Positions 1 to 9,753 of a DNA stretch of 64,000 bases are shown in pieces. Source of the DNA: Macrophomina tecta (Eukaryota > Ascomycota > Dothideomycetes > Botryosphaeriales > Botryosphaeriaceae); contig JAKSGN010000006.1 of the NCBI GenBank assembly GCA_024180945.1, positions 2,604,001-2,668,000 of the forward strand, given 5' to 3'. Within the stretch, counting starts at the first letter, position 1. Each line of letters begins with the position of its first letter. A program made the position numbers and the translations under genes. The notes under the pieces are model-generated. The model worked only from the letters and a program-made list of their open reading frames with translations, searched no databases and was not told the origin of the DNA.

Positions 1-1
1 T

Positions 2-2119
2 ATGGCTGCCATCCAGCAGGCCGTCATGGAGTGCGTCGAGGTGAGCATTGCCGAGCTTCGGAAGAGCAACTCTGGCTCCTTAGACATGGAGGATTGGACG
101 CTGGATAGCGCCCTACAAAGAAGCTTCGATACCCAGATCAGGCGGCAGCTCGATCCTGTATGGCACCGCACAAGCTTCAGAACACGCCAAATCGTGCGAG
201 ATTTATCTCTACTGCGCCACATCTTGCATGCACTCCTTGCATATGATGCCGTGGATTTCAACAAGTACCTCGACACCGTTCTTGCTGCATCCGCCCCGCC
301 CCCCGGATCAACTCGCATGAATCAGTCTCCGTGGCTGTTCCTCGACGCCGCTCATACGTTGTTCGAGACTGCCAAGCGCCGCGTCTATTCTGGTAAATTG
401 AACGATACAAGCACTGCTAATAGTTCCCATGAAGTCCCCGATTCACTTCGACCTGTGCTGGAGGAGTTACCTAAGTGGCGCATGCTTGCCGAAGTTTTGG
501 AAGAGATAGAACGGGACTACTACTTCAACCCCACCCCCCAAGACGATTCGAGTGGTGCCATCTTGATAATGTGCGGCGACAATAGCACCTGCCGTCAGCT
601 TCGTGAATATTTGCAGACCATGCGCGTCAGGCCAGAAGAGCAAGAAAAGAAAGACGAGCCGGAGGAAGGACCTTCAGCAGCGTTCATGATGCGGAGAAAG
701 CTACGAAATTACATTAACTGGAAACGGGACTTCAGTAAAGTTAGTGCATCTCTGTTTGCTGAGAACAACAAGGTCATCAACAACGACACCCGCACTGGTC
801 AAGCCGGGCCCGGGAGAGCACCGCCAAATAAGCGCAGACGCGTCCGCGGCGGAGCAGCAGCTGGAGCTGGGCCGTCCAGAACCGTGACAAGTGGTGATAT
901 GCAGCAGAGCTTCAACCGCGACGCTCACATGCAAAACCTTCTTGCCGAACTTCAGCCAACCGGAGAGGAGACACAGCAAAAGGGAGAAATTGCAGCCGAT
1001 CCTCTCGACAACATGGAAAACTACTATGAGCTGTACGAGATGAAAGATCTGCTCGTAATACACCCATATGACGGCGACATGGACGAGCATGTGCTTGAAG
1101 AAGTCAGGCCTCGATATGTCATCATGTACGAGCCAGATGCTGCTTTCATCAGACGGGTTGAAGTTTACCGTAGTTCTCACACTGACCGGAACGTGAGAGT
1201 GTACTTCATGTACTACGGTGGGTCCGTGGAGGAACAGCGTTATCTGAGCTCCGTCAGACGTGAGAAGGATTCCTTTTCCAAGCTCATCCGCGAACGCAGC
1301 AACATGGCCGTAGTCCTCGACAACAATAACAACATCACTGACCCCCAAGAAGCTTTCCTTCGGACCGTCAACACCCGAATCGCAGGCGGTGGTCGTGTTG
1401 CTGCCACAGCAACTCCTCCTCGTGTAGTCGTGGATGTACGCGAGTTTCGGTCGTCGCTTCCGTCTTTGCTTCATGGTCGCAACATGGTTGTCGTGCCCTG
1501 CATGTTGACGGTTGGCGACTATGTACTCACACCACATATTTGCATCGAGCGTAAGAGCGTCCGCGACCTGATATCATCCTTCAACAACGGTCGCCTCTAC
1601 AACCAAGCGGAGACAATGCTCCAACATTACAAGAATCCCATGCTTCTCATCGAGTTTGACCAAAACAAGTCCTTCACGCTTGAGCCGTTTGCGGATCTAA
1701 GTCAATCTGCTGCTGCTGCCGCTATGGCCGCACCGGACCTCCAGGCAAAAATTGTTATGCTGACCATCGCCTTCCCTCGTTTGCGGATCATCTGGTCTAG
1801 CTCGCCGTACCAAACGGCGGAGATCTTCGAAGAATTGAAGAAGCAGCAGGATGAGCCCGATCCCATCAAGGCAGTGCAAATTGGTCTTGATGATGGCGAG
1901 GATCCGGAAGGTAGGACTTTCAGCCAAGTGCCACAAGATATGCTGCGCGCGGTACCGGGTATCACTGGAAATGAGAAGATGCTACAGCGGATCACATTCA
2001 ACGTTAGCAGCGTCTTTGAGTTGGCGAACATGACTGAGGAGGAGCTGAACGAGCTATGTGGGAAGGAGGTAGGGAGACAGATTCATAGGTTTTTCAACCG
2101 GGATGTAGTCGATGACTAG
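2..2119 (+). CDS. rad1: RAD1/XPF-family structure-specific DNA repair endonuclease, C-terminal part (5' truncated by window edge)
   Basis: This is the catalytic subunit of the XPF-ERCC1 (Rad1-Rad10) nuclease. It cuts the 5' side of lesions in nucleotide excision repair and trims flaps in recombination. About 705 residues are visible, and the N-terminal helicase-like part lies before the window. A basic NLS-like stretch (NKRRRVRGG) is near residue 278. The ERCC4 nuclease domain spans about 474-560, with VVVDVREFRS, GDYVLTPHICIERKS (the ERKxxxD catalytic signature near 515) and a following NGRLYNQAETM segment. A C-terminal HhH2 module (RAVPGITGNEKMLQ to the end) would bind the Rad10 partner and DNA. 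No intron is needed in the visible part. The ATG at position 2 is internal to the family and is not the true start. Long open frames on the opposite strand are codon-bias shadows. Confidence 0.95.
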   Translation: MAAIQQAVMECVEVSIAELRKSNSGSLDMEDWTLDSALQRSFDTQIRRQLDPVWHRTSFRTRQIVRDLSLLRHILHALLAYDAVDFNKYLDTVLAASAPPPGSTRMNQSPWLFLDAAHTLFETAKRRVYSGKLNDTSTANSSHEVPDSLRPVLEELPKWRMLAEVLEEIERDYYFNPTPQDDSSGAILIMCGDNSTCRQLREYLQTMRVRPEEQEKKDEPEEGPSAAFMMRRKLRNYINWKRDFSKVSASLFAENNKVINNDTRTGQAGPGRAPPNKRRRVRGGAAAGAGPSRTVTSGDMQQSFNRDAHMQNLLAELQPTGEETQQKGEIAADPLDNMENYYELYEMKDLLVIHPYDGDMDEHVLEEVRPRYVIMYEPDAAFIRRVEVYRSSHTDRNVRVYFMYYGGSVEEQRYLSSVRREKDSFSKLIRERSNMAVVLDNNNNITDPQEAFLRTVNTRIAGGGRVAATATPPRVVVDVREFRSSLPSLLHGRNMVVVPCMLTVGDYVLTPHICIERKSVRDLISSFNNGRLYNQAETMLQHYKNPMLLIEFDQNKSFTLEPFADLSQSAAAAAMAAPDLQAKIVMLTIAFPRLRIIWSSSPYQTAEIFEELKKQQDEPDPIKAVQIGLDDGEDPEGRTFSQVPQDMLRAVPGITGNEKMLQRITFNVSSVFELANMTEEELNELCGKEVGRQIHRFFNRDVVDD

Positions 2120-2401
2120 GGTGAGCCAGGCACTGGCTGGCCTTCTACAAAAACGATGATTTTCAGTCATCTCTCATGCTGAAGTGGAAACGGAAGGATA
2201 GGTGGTGAAGCGGTTGTGACTCTACGAGTTAACCCGAAATTTAAGCGTGATCTGCATGACTAAACTTCCGAGATCTCTGAAGTGCGGAAGCTCCAAACTT
2301 TCGCAACCAACCACCGAAGACTATTCGAAGTCCAATATATCAGCTTATCAGATCTCTCGTCCCGGGTGGTCCAGCGAGGAAATTTCCACTTTTCACGCAA
2401 C

Positions 2402-2983
2402 ATGAGTGGCGTTCCACGCCTCCCGTTCAAGCCTCAGCTGCGCTGGCTTCCTGGCAAGAAGCCAACGACCTTCACTACGCATTTCAGCGAAAAGCATCGC
2501 GCCAGCCTGACCGCCCAGGTGATCTTGAATGATCGGTCAAACCCACGGCACTACATGATCAAGCGCAAGTACGACGAAAAGGAAAGGAATGGTCTCTGGT
2601 GGGCGCCGACAGTCACCTTAGCTGTATCACCAAAGCGAACGGTTAGGTCGTGGTGCACGCGTAGACTGCGGTCAGCGTTTAAAGAAGAATTGGAAGCCCG
2701 CGGTCTGAACGATCTCGGTCAGAGAAAGACAGCCAGTGGGCCAGCAGCGTTCTGCGGCACATTGATCATGTACGCAAACGTGCACCTCGTCACGGCAAAG
2801 TACAGCAAGGTGCGCGAAGAAGCTGGGTGGACGCTAGACGCGCTTCTGGCCGCCTTCAAGCCGCTGCAGAAGTCGCAACGACCAAATGCTGGAGGCGGGA
2901 AGCCCCAGATGCAGCATCCTGGCGGAGCATCGCAGGGCGTTGCGAGCAAGGGCAAAGGCAATCCACCGCGCAGGCAGCAGTAA
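2402..2983 (+). CDS. Conserved small basic protein of unknown function (193 aa)
   Basis: This is a single-exon frame starting at the first ATG (2402). The frame is open upstream but has no earlier ATG. The protein is basic and has no membrane segment. The N-terminal half contains RWLPGKKPTTFTTHFSEKHR and a core TVTLAVSPKRTVRSWCTRRL, followed by RSAFKEELEARGL. The C-terminal 45 residues are low-complexity Gly/Gln/Lys. The ordered composition and globular core argue for a real gene. I do not recognise a named family. The combination 'SPKR...RRLRSAFKEEL' superficially recalls the RNR motif of bacterial RNase P protein (SKK...RNRxKRxLREAFR). That is only a visual resemblance and should not be used as a function. 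It lies 282 bp downstream of rad1 on the same strand. Confidence 0.7.
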   Translation: MSGVPRLPFKPQLRWLPGKKPTTFTTHFSEKHRASLTAQVILNDRSNPRHYMIKRKYDEKERNGLWWAPTVTLAVSPKRTVRSWCTRRLRSAFKEELEARGLNDLGQRKTASGPAAFCGTLIMYANVHLVTAKYSKVREEAGWTLDALLAAFKPLQKSQRPNAGGGKPQMQHPGGASQGVASKGKGNPPRRQQ

Positions 2984-3914
2984 TCGGTCCACAGGCGCAC
3001 CGCGGCCGGGTGGTAGGCTATGCCCATTCCACCTGAAAATACGACTTGTGGCGAAGTCAGCATCCTGTTAAATCTTCACAGCTACAATCTCTATTGCCTC
3101 CTGGCAGCTCGTGCTTCTTCGCTCATAGTTGCATTGCTGGCTTCCGGCACCACCGACATGGCTGGCACGCCTACTACGCAGAGCACGTAGTAAAACACTA
3201 CGAGGAGCTTAGTCTGACCCAAGATGAGCTATAGAAATGATCCGAAACCAATTTGAGCACGACGAGACGATGACAGGAGCAGAACGGACTTCACCACTAA
3301 AGTCGTATCATAAGCGCCTCGAGAATGGTTGGGCGTGGCACGCGGGAGATTTCTCACAAGCCCGGTGTCTACAGTCTTGCAACCTACACTTGCCATGGGT
3401 AGAAACAGGCATTGGTCTAGATGCATACGCGATCCATCTCTTTGCATCCTGGCACACAGACGAGCGCTTCCCGCTCCTACTACAACACCCACCCCCGGTT
3501 CTGTCGCCGCAGGGCAGTCAGATGGCGGCCCGGCGCACTGATCTCCGGGAATTAGCCGTGCGCCCTCCCCCCTCATAAGTCCGGTACCTCAGCTTGGTCA
3601 TCCTTACACCCACACCAACCACCACCACCACCGCCGAGAGTCTGGGGCCTGGGGTCGCGTACCACTCCACGTCGCTTCTGCTCACCGCTGCAGACCGCCG
3701 TATTCATACCTCTCACACTTGCCGCACCAGCTTGCGCCTGTGCATTCGGGCGTGCGCGGATCCGTCGCGAGAGACACCTTGCACCGCCCCCTCTCACCTG
3801 CTTATGACGCACGCCCGAAATTACTCCAACCCACTGTCAAACGCTGCCCAACCTCACTTCTCCTTGTGCGCAACCCCGTCCTTCTGAGTCCGACCGACCA
3901 CCAACGCGCCCGCC
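2984..3914 (+). other. Intergenic region and likely promoter/5' UTR of the WASP gene
   Basis: About 930 bp without a convincing gene. Open frames on both strands are short and of biased composition. The last 350 bp are C/T-rich with CCACCACCAC-type runs (3615-3635), typical of a fungal pyrimidine-rich 5' leader. The start codon at 3915 follows a good context (gcccgccATGcc). Confidence 0.6.
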
Positions 3915-5974
3915 ATGCCCTCGATATTATCCGACGACGACAAGCAGACGGTCAAGCGGACTGTTCCGAAGGGTTCCAACAAGATCCACGCCGTCGCCGT
4001 CGCGAAGCTCTACATCGCCTACCCCGACCGCCACAGATGGACCTATACGGGCCTTCAGGGCGCCGCCGTCCTGGCTAACGACCTCGTGGGGAACACGTTC
4101 TGGATAAAGCTCGTTGACATTTCGGTAAGCAGCAGCCTGCGGCCGCACGGCGGTGGGATCGCTGTGGGAATCGTGAGTGAGCCTTGCTAACTCTATGCCA
4201 GCCCTTGAATCGCGGCGTCATTTGGGATCAGGAAATCTATGATACGTTCCAGTACAACCAAGACCGTACTTTCTTCCACACTTTCGAGCTGGAGCAATGT
4301 CTGGCCGGTCTTTCCTTCGCCGACGAGAAGGAGGCGAAGCAGTTCAAGAAGAAGATGGACGAGCGCGAGAAGAACGCTCACAAGAACACAAAGAACAAGC
4401 CCTTCGGCATGGCCGCAGGAACCTCCAATGGCCCGAGCACGAACGGCGGAGGTCACTCTCACGGCTTGCTAGGCAGCATCACAGGCAGTCTGTTTGGTCA
4501 CAAGCATTCTTCGCACCAGCCTCAAGAGAATCATTCCATTATTCCGCCCAAGCCTTCGGATTCGCCCGCGACGTCCAGCCCGAACCAAAGCAGTCGAAGC
4601 TCCGCCATTGATACTGCTGATCCATCATGGCAACCTTTACTGAAGGAACTGCTGGCTATGGGTATCACGGAGGATCAGATCGAGGAGAATGCTGACTTCA
4701 TCAAGATGTACATTGAGCAGAAGAAGGCAAACGAAGCTACGGCAAACGAGCAAAAATCAAGGGCGCCACCACCACCTCCGCCTGGCGCCCCTCCGGGAAA
4801 CAGACTGAGCCCACAGAACACAGGCAGCACTACAGCGTCCCGCCGGGGGCCCCCTCCGACTCCTCCGCCAGCTCGCAGAAAAGGGGGTGCTCCTACAGCT
4901 AGGCCAACTTCTCCTTCTCCTGCCCGAGATCCATCGCCGCCGCCCCAGCCAAGGTTCAAGGCTCCGCCCCCGATTGCCGACGCGGGCAAGTTTGCGAATC
5001 AGGCGCCTCTTCCGCCAGCGAGAGCGCGGGCTTCCTCGAACACTGCGAACCCAGGCCCTCCACCACCGCCAAGGAAGACGGAAGAGGATTCAGGCCACAG
5101 GTTTGGTGTCCCGCCGCCTTTCAGCGGACAGCGATCTGTCTCGACTCCAGTCCCGCCTCCCCCTCCAGCTCGCGGGCCCGTCCCTCCCCCTCCACCCCGA
5201 GATACTCATACGCCCGCCGCACCACCGCCTCCGCCTCCTGCAAGGGCCGTGCCTACGCCAGCCGCTCCGCCGCCACCGCTTCCCCCAAAGACTCCAGCAG
5301 CTCCGCCCTCTCCAGCCGCCATTCCTCCACCCCCACCTCCCCCTCCACCCGCTCAATCTGGACCTCCACCACCTCCACCGCCGCCGCCAGCTGCTTCTCG
5401 GCCTGTTCCCGTTCCGCCGCCTGCGGTTGCAGCACCGCCGCCGCCGCCGCCGCCTCCTCCACCCGCTGCCGCTGCGCCGCCAACTCCACCCCCTCCACCG
5501 CCTGCGCCTTCTGGAGGTGCTCCGCCACCACCTCCTCCGCCACCCGCTCCTGCTGGTGGAGCTCCTCCGCCTCCGCCTCCTCCACCGCCGCCCGCAAGCG
5601 GTGCCCCTCCGCCGCCTCCTCCGCCGCCGCCGCCAGGTCCAGCAGGCGCGCCTCCAGCACCACCACCGCCGCCTCCCGGAGGTGCGCCTGCTGCTCCCAA
5701 GATGCCTATGCCCGCTGGCGGTGGCGGGAGAGACGACCTCCTGGCCAGTATTCGTGGTGGTGCTAAGCTCAAAAAGGTCTCAGACTCAGAGAAGAACGAT
5801 CGCAGTGCTGCCATGGTTCCAGGTGCCAGCTCTTCACCACCGCCTGCGTCTTCTGGAGGTGGCGCTGCAGGTGCAGGTGCAGATGGTGGTTTGGCAGGTG
5901 CATTGGCTAGTGCGCTTGCAGCGAGGAAGAGTAAGGTCAGCCATAGCGATGATGAGGACGACGACGACTGGTGA
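3915..5974 (+). CDS. las17: WASP/Las17-family actin nucleation-promoting factor (660 aa)
   Basis: Spliced from 3915..4124 and 4202..5974. The 77-nt intron starts gtaagc, has a gctaac branch site and ends ccag; its phase is 0. The product activates the Arp2/3 complex at cortical actin patches during endocytosis. The N-terminal WH1/EVH1 domain covers residues 1 to about 125 (HRWTYTGLQGAAVLANDL, then GVIWDQEIYDTFQYNQDRTF across the junction). A central region from about 190 to 565 is dominated by polyproline runs that would bind SH3 proteins and profilin. A WH2 actin-binding motif, RDDLLASIRGGAKLKKV, begins near residue 580, and the protein ends in an acidic tail with a terminal Trp (DDEDDDDW) that contacts Arp2/3. 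No Cdc42-binding CRIB motif is obvious, as in Las17. The GC-rich proline coding region gives a large Gly-rich antisense frame that should be ignored. Confidence 0.95.
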
Positions 5975-6711
5975 GCGAATTAGGCAGCTATAAATTGAGG
6001 TTTATTCGTCCGAATAGTCGTTTAAGCAGCCCCTACTTTATGGGCGCCGTTTTATTGACTCTGCGCGTCGTTGACTGTCGACAAATCGACCAGCCGCCCG
6101 TCTCAGTTGTCACGGCCAACTTATCGAACTGGGACGTGATGACGCATGTTGGCGTACACATTTTGGTGGCGACGACCAGGGTCTCAGTGGTGATTTTCAA
6201 CTTCCTGATCCTAGCTATTCTCGCCCGGTAAACAAGCTGCTTCATTGATGGCCACTGTGGCCCAACCGACAGACTACAAGCTGTCACTGTCGAAATGTTG
6301 ACAATAAGTCTGCTAGTGACATGACAGGTACTTGGGTATATGCCCGTGGTCGATCTACAAAAGGTTGATTCTCAGGCAATTCTCAATTCTCTTGGAGCCG
6401 GCCATCTCCACGACCGACTGTTTGCTCAACGGACTTCGGCCCTTCATTTCGATATCACGCTGTGTGGGAGAAGCCATCTGCGGTCAGTTAGCTCTCTTTT
6501 CCAGGTTATTAATGCGAGGCGATAGGATGAAAACGGGTTAAAATATTATCGAATTCCCCCAAGACTACGGTGACGCGTGAAAAGTGGTTACATCTTCGTC
6601 CAGCGCGGAAAGCAATCGTCTCCACGCAAACATTCGGAGAGCCTCACGGCAGCCTGCTTCAACTAAAACACCGCTTCCTCTTCCTCGTCCTCGTCCTCCC
6701 ATCCCCTGATC
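5975..6711. other. Convergent 3' intergenic region
   Basis: About 740 bp between the stop codons of the WASP gene and the minus-strand BIM1-like gene. It is more AT-rich than the flanking coding DNA and holds only short frames without recognisable content. It probably carries both 3' UTRs and polyadenylation signals. Confidence 0.5.
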
Positions 6712-7648
6712 TCACAGCAGCGCGGCAGCGCCTCCCAGCGCCGCCGCACCGAGTGCCCACACGCCGCTCCACGAGTTTACTGCCGCCGCACCCGTCGAGG
6801 CCGTCGCGCTCGCGCCCGTCGAGGACGCCGTGCCGGAGGCGGAAGAGGAGGAGAATGAAGACGAGGTCGACTCTCTCGTCTCGTTGGCGTTGCCGGCGTT
6901 GGGCAGGGCCTGCGTCTGGACGCCGGAGCTGTTGGTGCAGTGCTGGCTCACCTCGTCGGCGGTGAGCTGCTGGCTCGTGATGGTGATGTCGGCGCACTGA
7001 GGGGTTCATTCGTGTTAGGAGTGGAGAAAGAGAGAGAGAGAGAGAGAGGGGGGGGAAGGAGGAAATGGAGAGAGGTAGCGGTGGAGAGTGCTGTATGGAT
7101 GGGGGTTTGGCATTGGAGTGATGCCTCTACTCCTCGTCGCCTCGGTTTTTTTTTTTTATTTTCGTTCACCTACCTGATACAGTCCACCATCCGGATCCCC
7201 ATTCGACACGACCTGGATCGTCGCGTTCTGGCCTTCCGTAAGGTTCGCGCTCGCGGGGATGATGATGTCGCCCATGCAGAAATCTTCGGGCCCGCGCTCG
7301 CGGAAAGTGGGCCGCAGCACGATGTTGTACGCGCTGCCCGGATCGTTGCCGATGCCGAGCAGGACTTGCAGGTTGGTTTCGGTGTGGCCCATGTTGAGCT
7401 GGATGGGGGCGCCGGAGAGGGGGAAGGAGGTGCGGTTGGCACTGGGCGTGTCGAAGCCGCCGCAGGGGAAGGAGGGGGCCTTGTCGTCGTCGAAGCCGCG
7501 AGAGGGCGGCCACGTGAGGGTGAACTGAGCGTGGCATTGTGAGGTTTGCGGCTTGCGAGGAGGGGTGTGGGGGCATTGGGTGGCCTACGTGGGCGGAGGT
7601 GAGGGTTGACAAGGTGGTAAGGAGGAGGGCGCTGGTGGGGGAGAGCAT
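6712..7648 (-). CDS. GPI-anchored copper acquisition factor BIM1-like / X325 LPMO-like protein (231 aa)
   Basis: Exons on the minus strand are 7648-7589, 7524-7174 and 6996-6712, with introns of 64 and 177 nt, both phase 0. A 19-residue signal peptide ends in ALA-like TLTSA, so splicing places histidine 20 as the mature N-terminus, as needed for a copper His-brace. Mature protein begins HFTLTWPPSRGFDDDKAP. A second histidine (H67, NMGHTETN) sits 47 residues on, and the family cysteine/core pattern follows (FPCGGF, GPEDFCMGDI, DGGLYQCADITI). A Ser/Thr/Ala-rich stalk and a hydrophobic tail (VWALGAAALGGAAALL) mark a GPI anchor. Known members bind Cu at the cell surface without clear polysaccharide oxidation; Cryptococcus BIM1 works with Ctr1 in copper uptake. 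The next gene upstream on the same strand is a Ctr transporter. Intron 2 contains an (AG)n tract. Confidence 0.88.
7028..7055. repeat. (AG)n microsatellite followed by a G run, inside intron 2 of the BIM1-like gene
   Basis: About ten AG dinucleotides (about 7028-7047) run into a short G tract. On the coding strand this is a C run followed by a CT-rich tract in the middle of the 177-nt intron, upstream of a ctaac branch-like site near the 3' splice site. Confidence 0.85.
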
Positions 7649-8502
7649 CGTTGCGGTTGGGCTGATGATCGGGAGCTTGCTGTTGGGGCCGGTCTACTGC
7701 TGCTGGGCGATTGGGGGGAGGGGAGCAGTGAGGCGCGAAGCAATGGCAGGATGTTTTGACGGCGGGTAGCACGAGAGTATAAACAACTGGACGGGCCCGG
7801 GCCTGCTTGGGGCACTCGTATCACGCGCGGAGGAGGAGGGTTGGAGGAAAGGGAAACGCTTGGATTTGTACGAAAGCTTATCGTCGTCCCGCGTCCTTTT
7901 TTTTATAATAGCGAGGCGGCGGGCGGTAGCTGCAGGCGACTCGGGCTCCGTCCCATCGCAGCTCGCGTGCGTCGAGGGCGTGCCGCCCCACACGGCATCT
8001 CGACGGCAGGTGCAGCTGATGGTCGAGCGGGCGGGGGGGCATCGGCGGTGCAGGCGAGGACGCCACCGAGCTCCGTATGTACCGTCGTGCGACGGGGATG
8101 ACGAGGGGAGAGAAGAGCGGATGAGGCGGGCGGTGACGGTGCGGCCGGATTGCTGGCGAGGTTGCGCGCAATTGAGCAGATTATCGGCAGCGCTAGACCG
8201 CGGCGGGGCTGGTGGCTGCAAGTCAGCGCCAGGGGACAGGATGAGCTTGTTTGATGGAGCAGGCCGCACGTCCACCCTGCTCCATCCTCCAACATCACGC
8301 ACGTCGCCTGCACGAACCGGCCAGGCCGTCGCTCGGAGATCTGCTCCATTACGGGCATTACAGACTAATCGTGCTACTCACAGCCGCGCTGGCCAGGCGG
8401 TTGCAGGCCCTCGCTGCAGCCGCATCCCTCGCAACCGCCTGACTTTAACGCCGCGCCAAAGGAAAAAAAGTAAAACACCTTCGCCGGGGACGCACCGCCC
8501 GT
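7649..8502. other. Intergenic region between Ctr and BIM1-like genes (BIM1-like promoter)
   Basis: About 850 bp, GC-rich, with overlapping open frames on several strands and no recognisable protein. Both flanking genes are on the minus strand, so this holds the Ctr 3' end and the BIM1-like promoter. I saw no perfect copy of a yeast Mac1 element here. Confidence 0.5.
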
Positions 8503-9131
8503 TCAGTGGTCCGACGACTTCGAATACCGGCCGAATGCCACCTCGCCCAGGAAGGTGCCGCCGAGGACGGACAGCAGGTACCCGACGTTCATGGTCATGA
8601 CCGCGAGCATGCTGTGGCGGGCGTGGTCAGCGTTCCGGAGCAGGAGAGGCCAGATGGGCACTAGGAAACTTACAGCATGTACCCCACTCCCACAATCACA
8701 GTGACCATGGCCGCCCGCGGCAGGTCGACCCCGAAGCGCCACGGCTGCACTCCGCCCACCTGCCGATGCGCGATGGTGACGCGCTCCTCGACGCCGTTCG
8801 CGGTCAGCACGCCCGTCCGTGATGCTTCGTCGCTCTCGATGCGTTCCGCCGCCGGCTGTTTGTCCGCCACGACGATGTACCGGCGTTGCAGCGCCTGCGC
8901 CGTCCAGCGCGCCTCGACGAGTGTTTTTGCCGCGAAAAGCCCGCGCAGCACGGTGGCGAGGATGATGAGGAAGATGCAGATGCCCGCGTACTGGCCCGAT
9001 GTGGAGGGAGCGAAGGAAGATGTGTAGAGGGGTGTGTCGGCCGCGGTGTTGAAGAGCATGCCCATCATGCTGGAGCTGGAACTGTCGCTGCTCATGTCCA
9101 TGTCCATGCTGTCTCCGTGACGTCTCTCCAT
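8503..9131 (-). CDS. Ctr/SLC31-family high-affinity copper transporter (188 aa)
   Basis: Exons on the minus strand are 9131-8674 and 8611-8503. The 62-nt intron (gtaagt...cacag) is in phase 2 and splits the second membrane region. Ctr proteins form trimeric Cu(I) channels in the plasma membrane. The N-terminus is Met/Asp/Ser-rich (SMDMDMSSDSSSSSMMGM), a typical copper-gathering 'Mets' sequence. TM1 lies near residues 48-67 (YAGICIFLIILATVLRGLFA), followed by a charged cytosolic loop. TM2/TM3 contain the family MxxxM region (GYMLMLAVMTMN) and the glycine-packed GTFLGE near the end. Length and topology match fungal Ctr proteins. It faces a ferric/cupric reductase gene across a 622-bp shared promoter and is followed by the BIM1-like gene, which together suggest a copper uptake module. 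Confidence 0.93.
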
Positions 9132-9753
9132 CTTGATGCGTCGACTTTTCGAAGTGTTGGTGGACGGTGTAAGTTTGTGCTGCGCTTGGTGGAGATGGGA
9201 CGATTCGAGCGGGGCTGGTGCGTTCTTTGTACCAGAGCGCCAGTCGATATCGTCGCACCGGCAGGCTGGAATGGTTGCGCACGTATGATCCTATTTCCCG
9301 GCGCCGAGGGAGGAGGAAAGTGGTGGTGAGCAGGATCGAGAACAGAGATGAAGCCGAACAAGTCGCAGACCGGCAATGCGCACGAGCCGTGGGAAAAGGA
9401 CCAAAGTGGACCGGGCGGGCGAGAAAGGCTTGTTCACCACAACAGGCAAGTAGCGGGCAGGAGAGAGTTTGAGAAGGTTTCTAGGCGGGCGATTGGCTGA
9501 AACGGCCAAGGGCTGGACCGCCCCTCGACGCCACGCTGCCGGTGCCCGTTGATCCCCAGACACGCCGGCTGCTGATATTACCGGAGTCTCGGCCCATGCC
9601 TTGACCTCGCAGTCCATCTTCCCGAACGTCGCTCTCCCCCCCAGGTTCCAGCTGCTTGCAACACCACGCCCCGCGACGAGCATGTGTCTGTCTCACTAGC
9701 CGGCAAGCACCTCACCACCGCCACAACCAGCAGGTCCGGCCTCCTTTGCAAAA
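9132..9753. promoter_or_regulatory. Shared divergent promoter of the Ctr transporter and the metalloreductase
   Basis: A 622-bp head-to-head gap. An inverted CCAAT box (gattggct) lies near 9490. A TGCTCA core on the minus strand (9327-9332) partially matches the GCTC core of Mac1-type copper-responsive sites, but the full element is not present, so copper regulation is inferred mainly from gene content. Confidence 0.45.

Noticed and set aside
701..1537. 278-codon minus-strand frame opposite the RAD1/XPF gene
   Set aside because: It lies wholly antisense to conserved nuclease coding sequence and has no family features.
5353..5814. Gly-rich minus-strand frame
   Set aside because: It is the complement of the polyproline region of the WASP gene.
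6421..6428. Exact TTTGCTCA word, matching the yeast Mac1 copper-response element
   Set aside because: It sits in the convergent 3' region between the WASP and BIM1-like genes, not in a promoter, so it is most likely chance.
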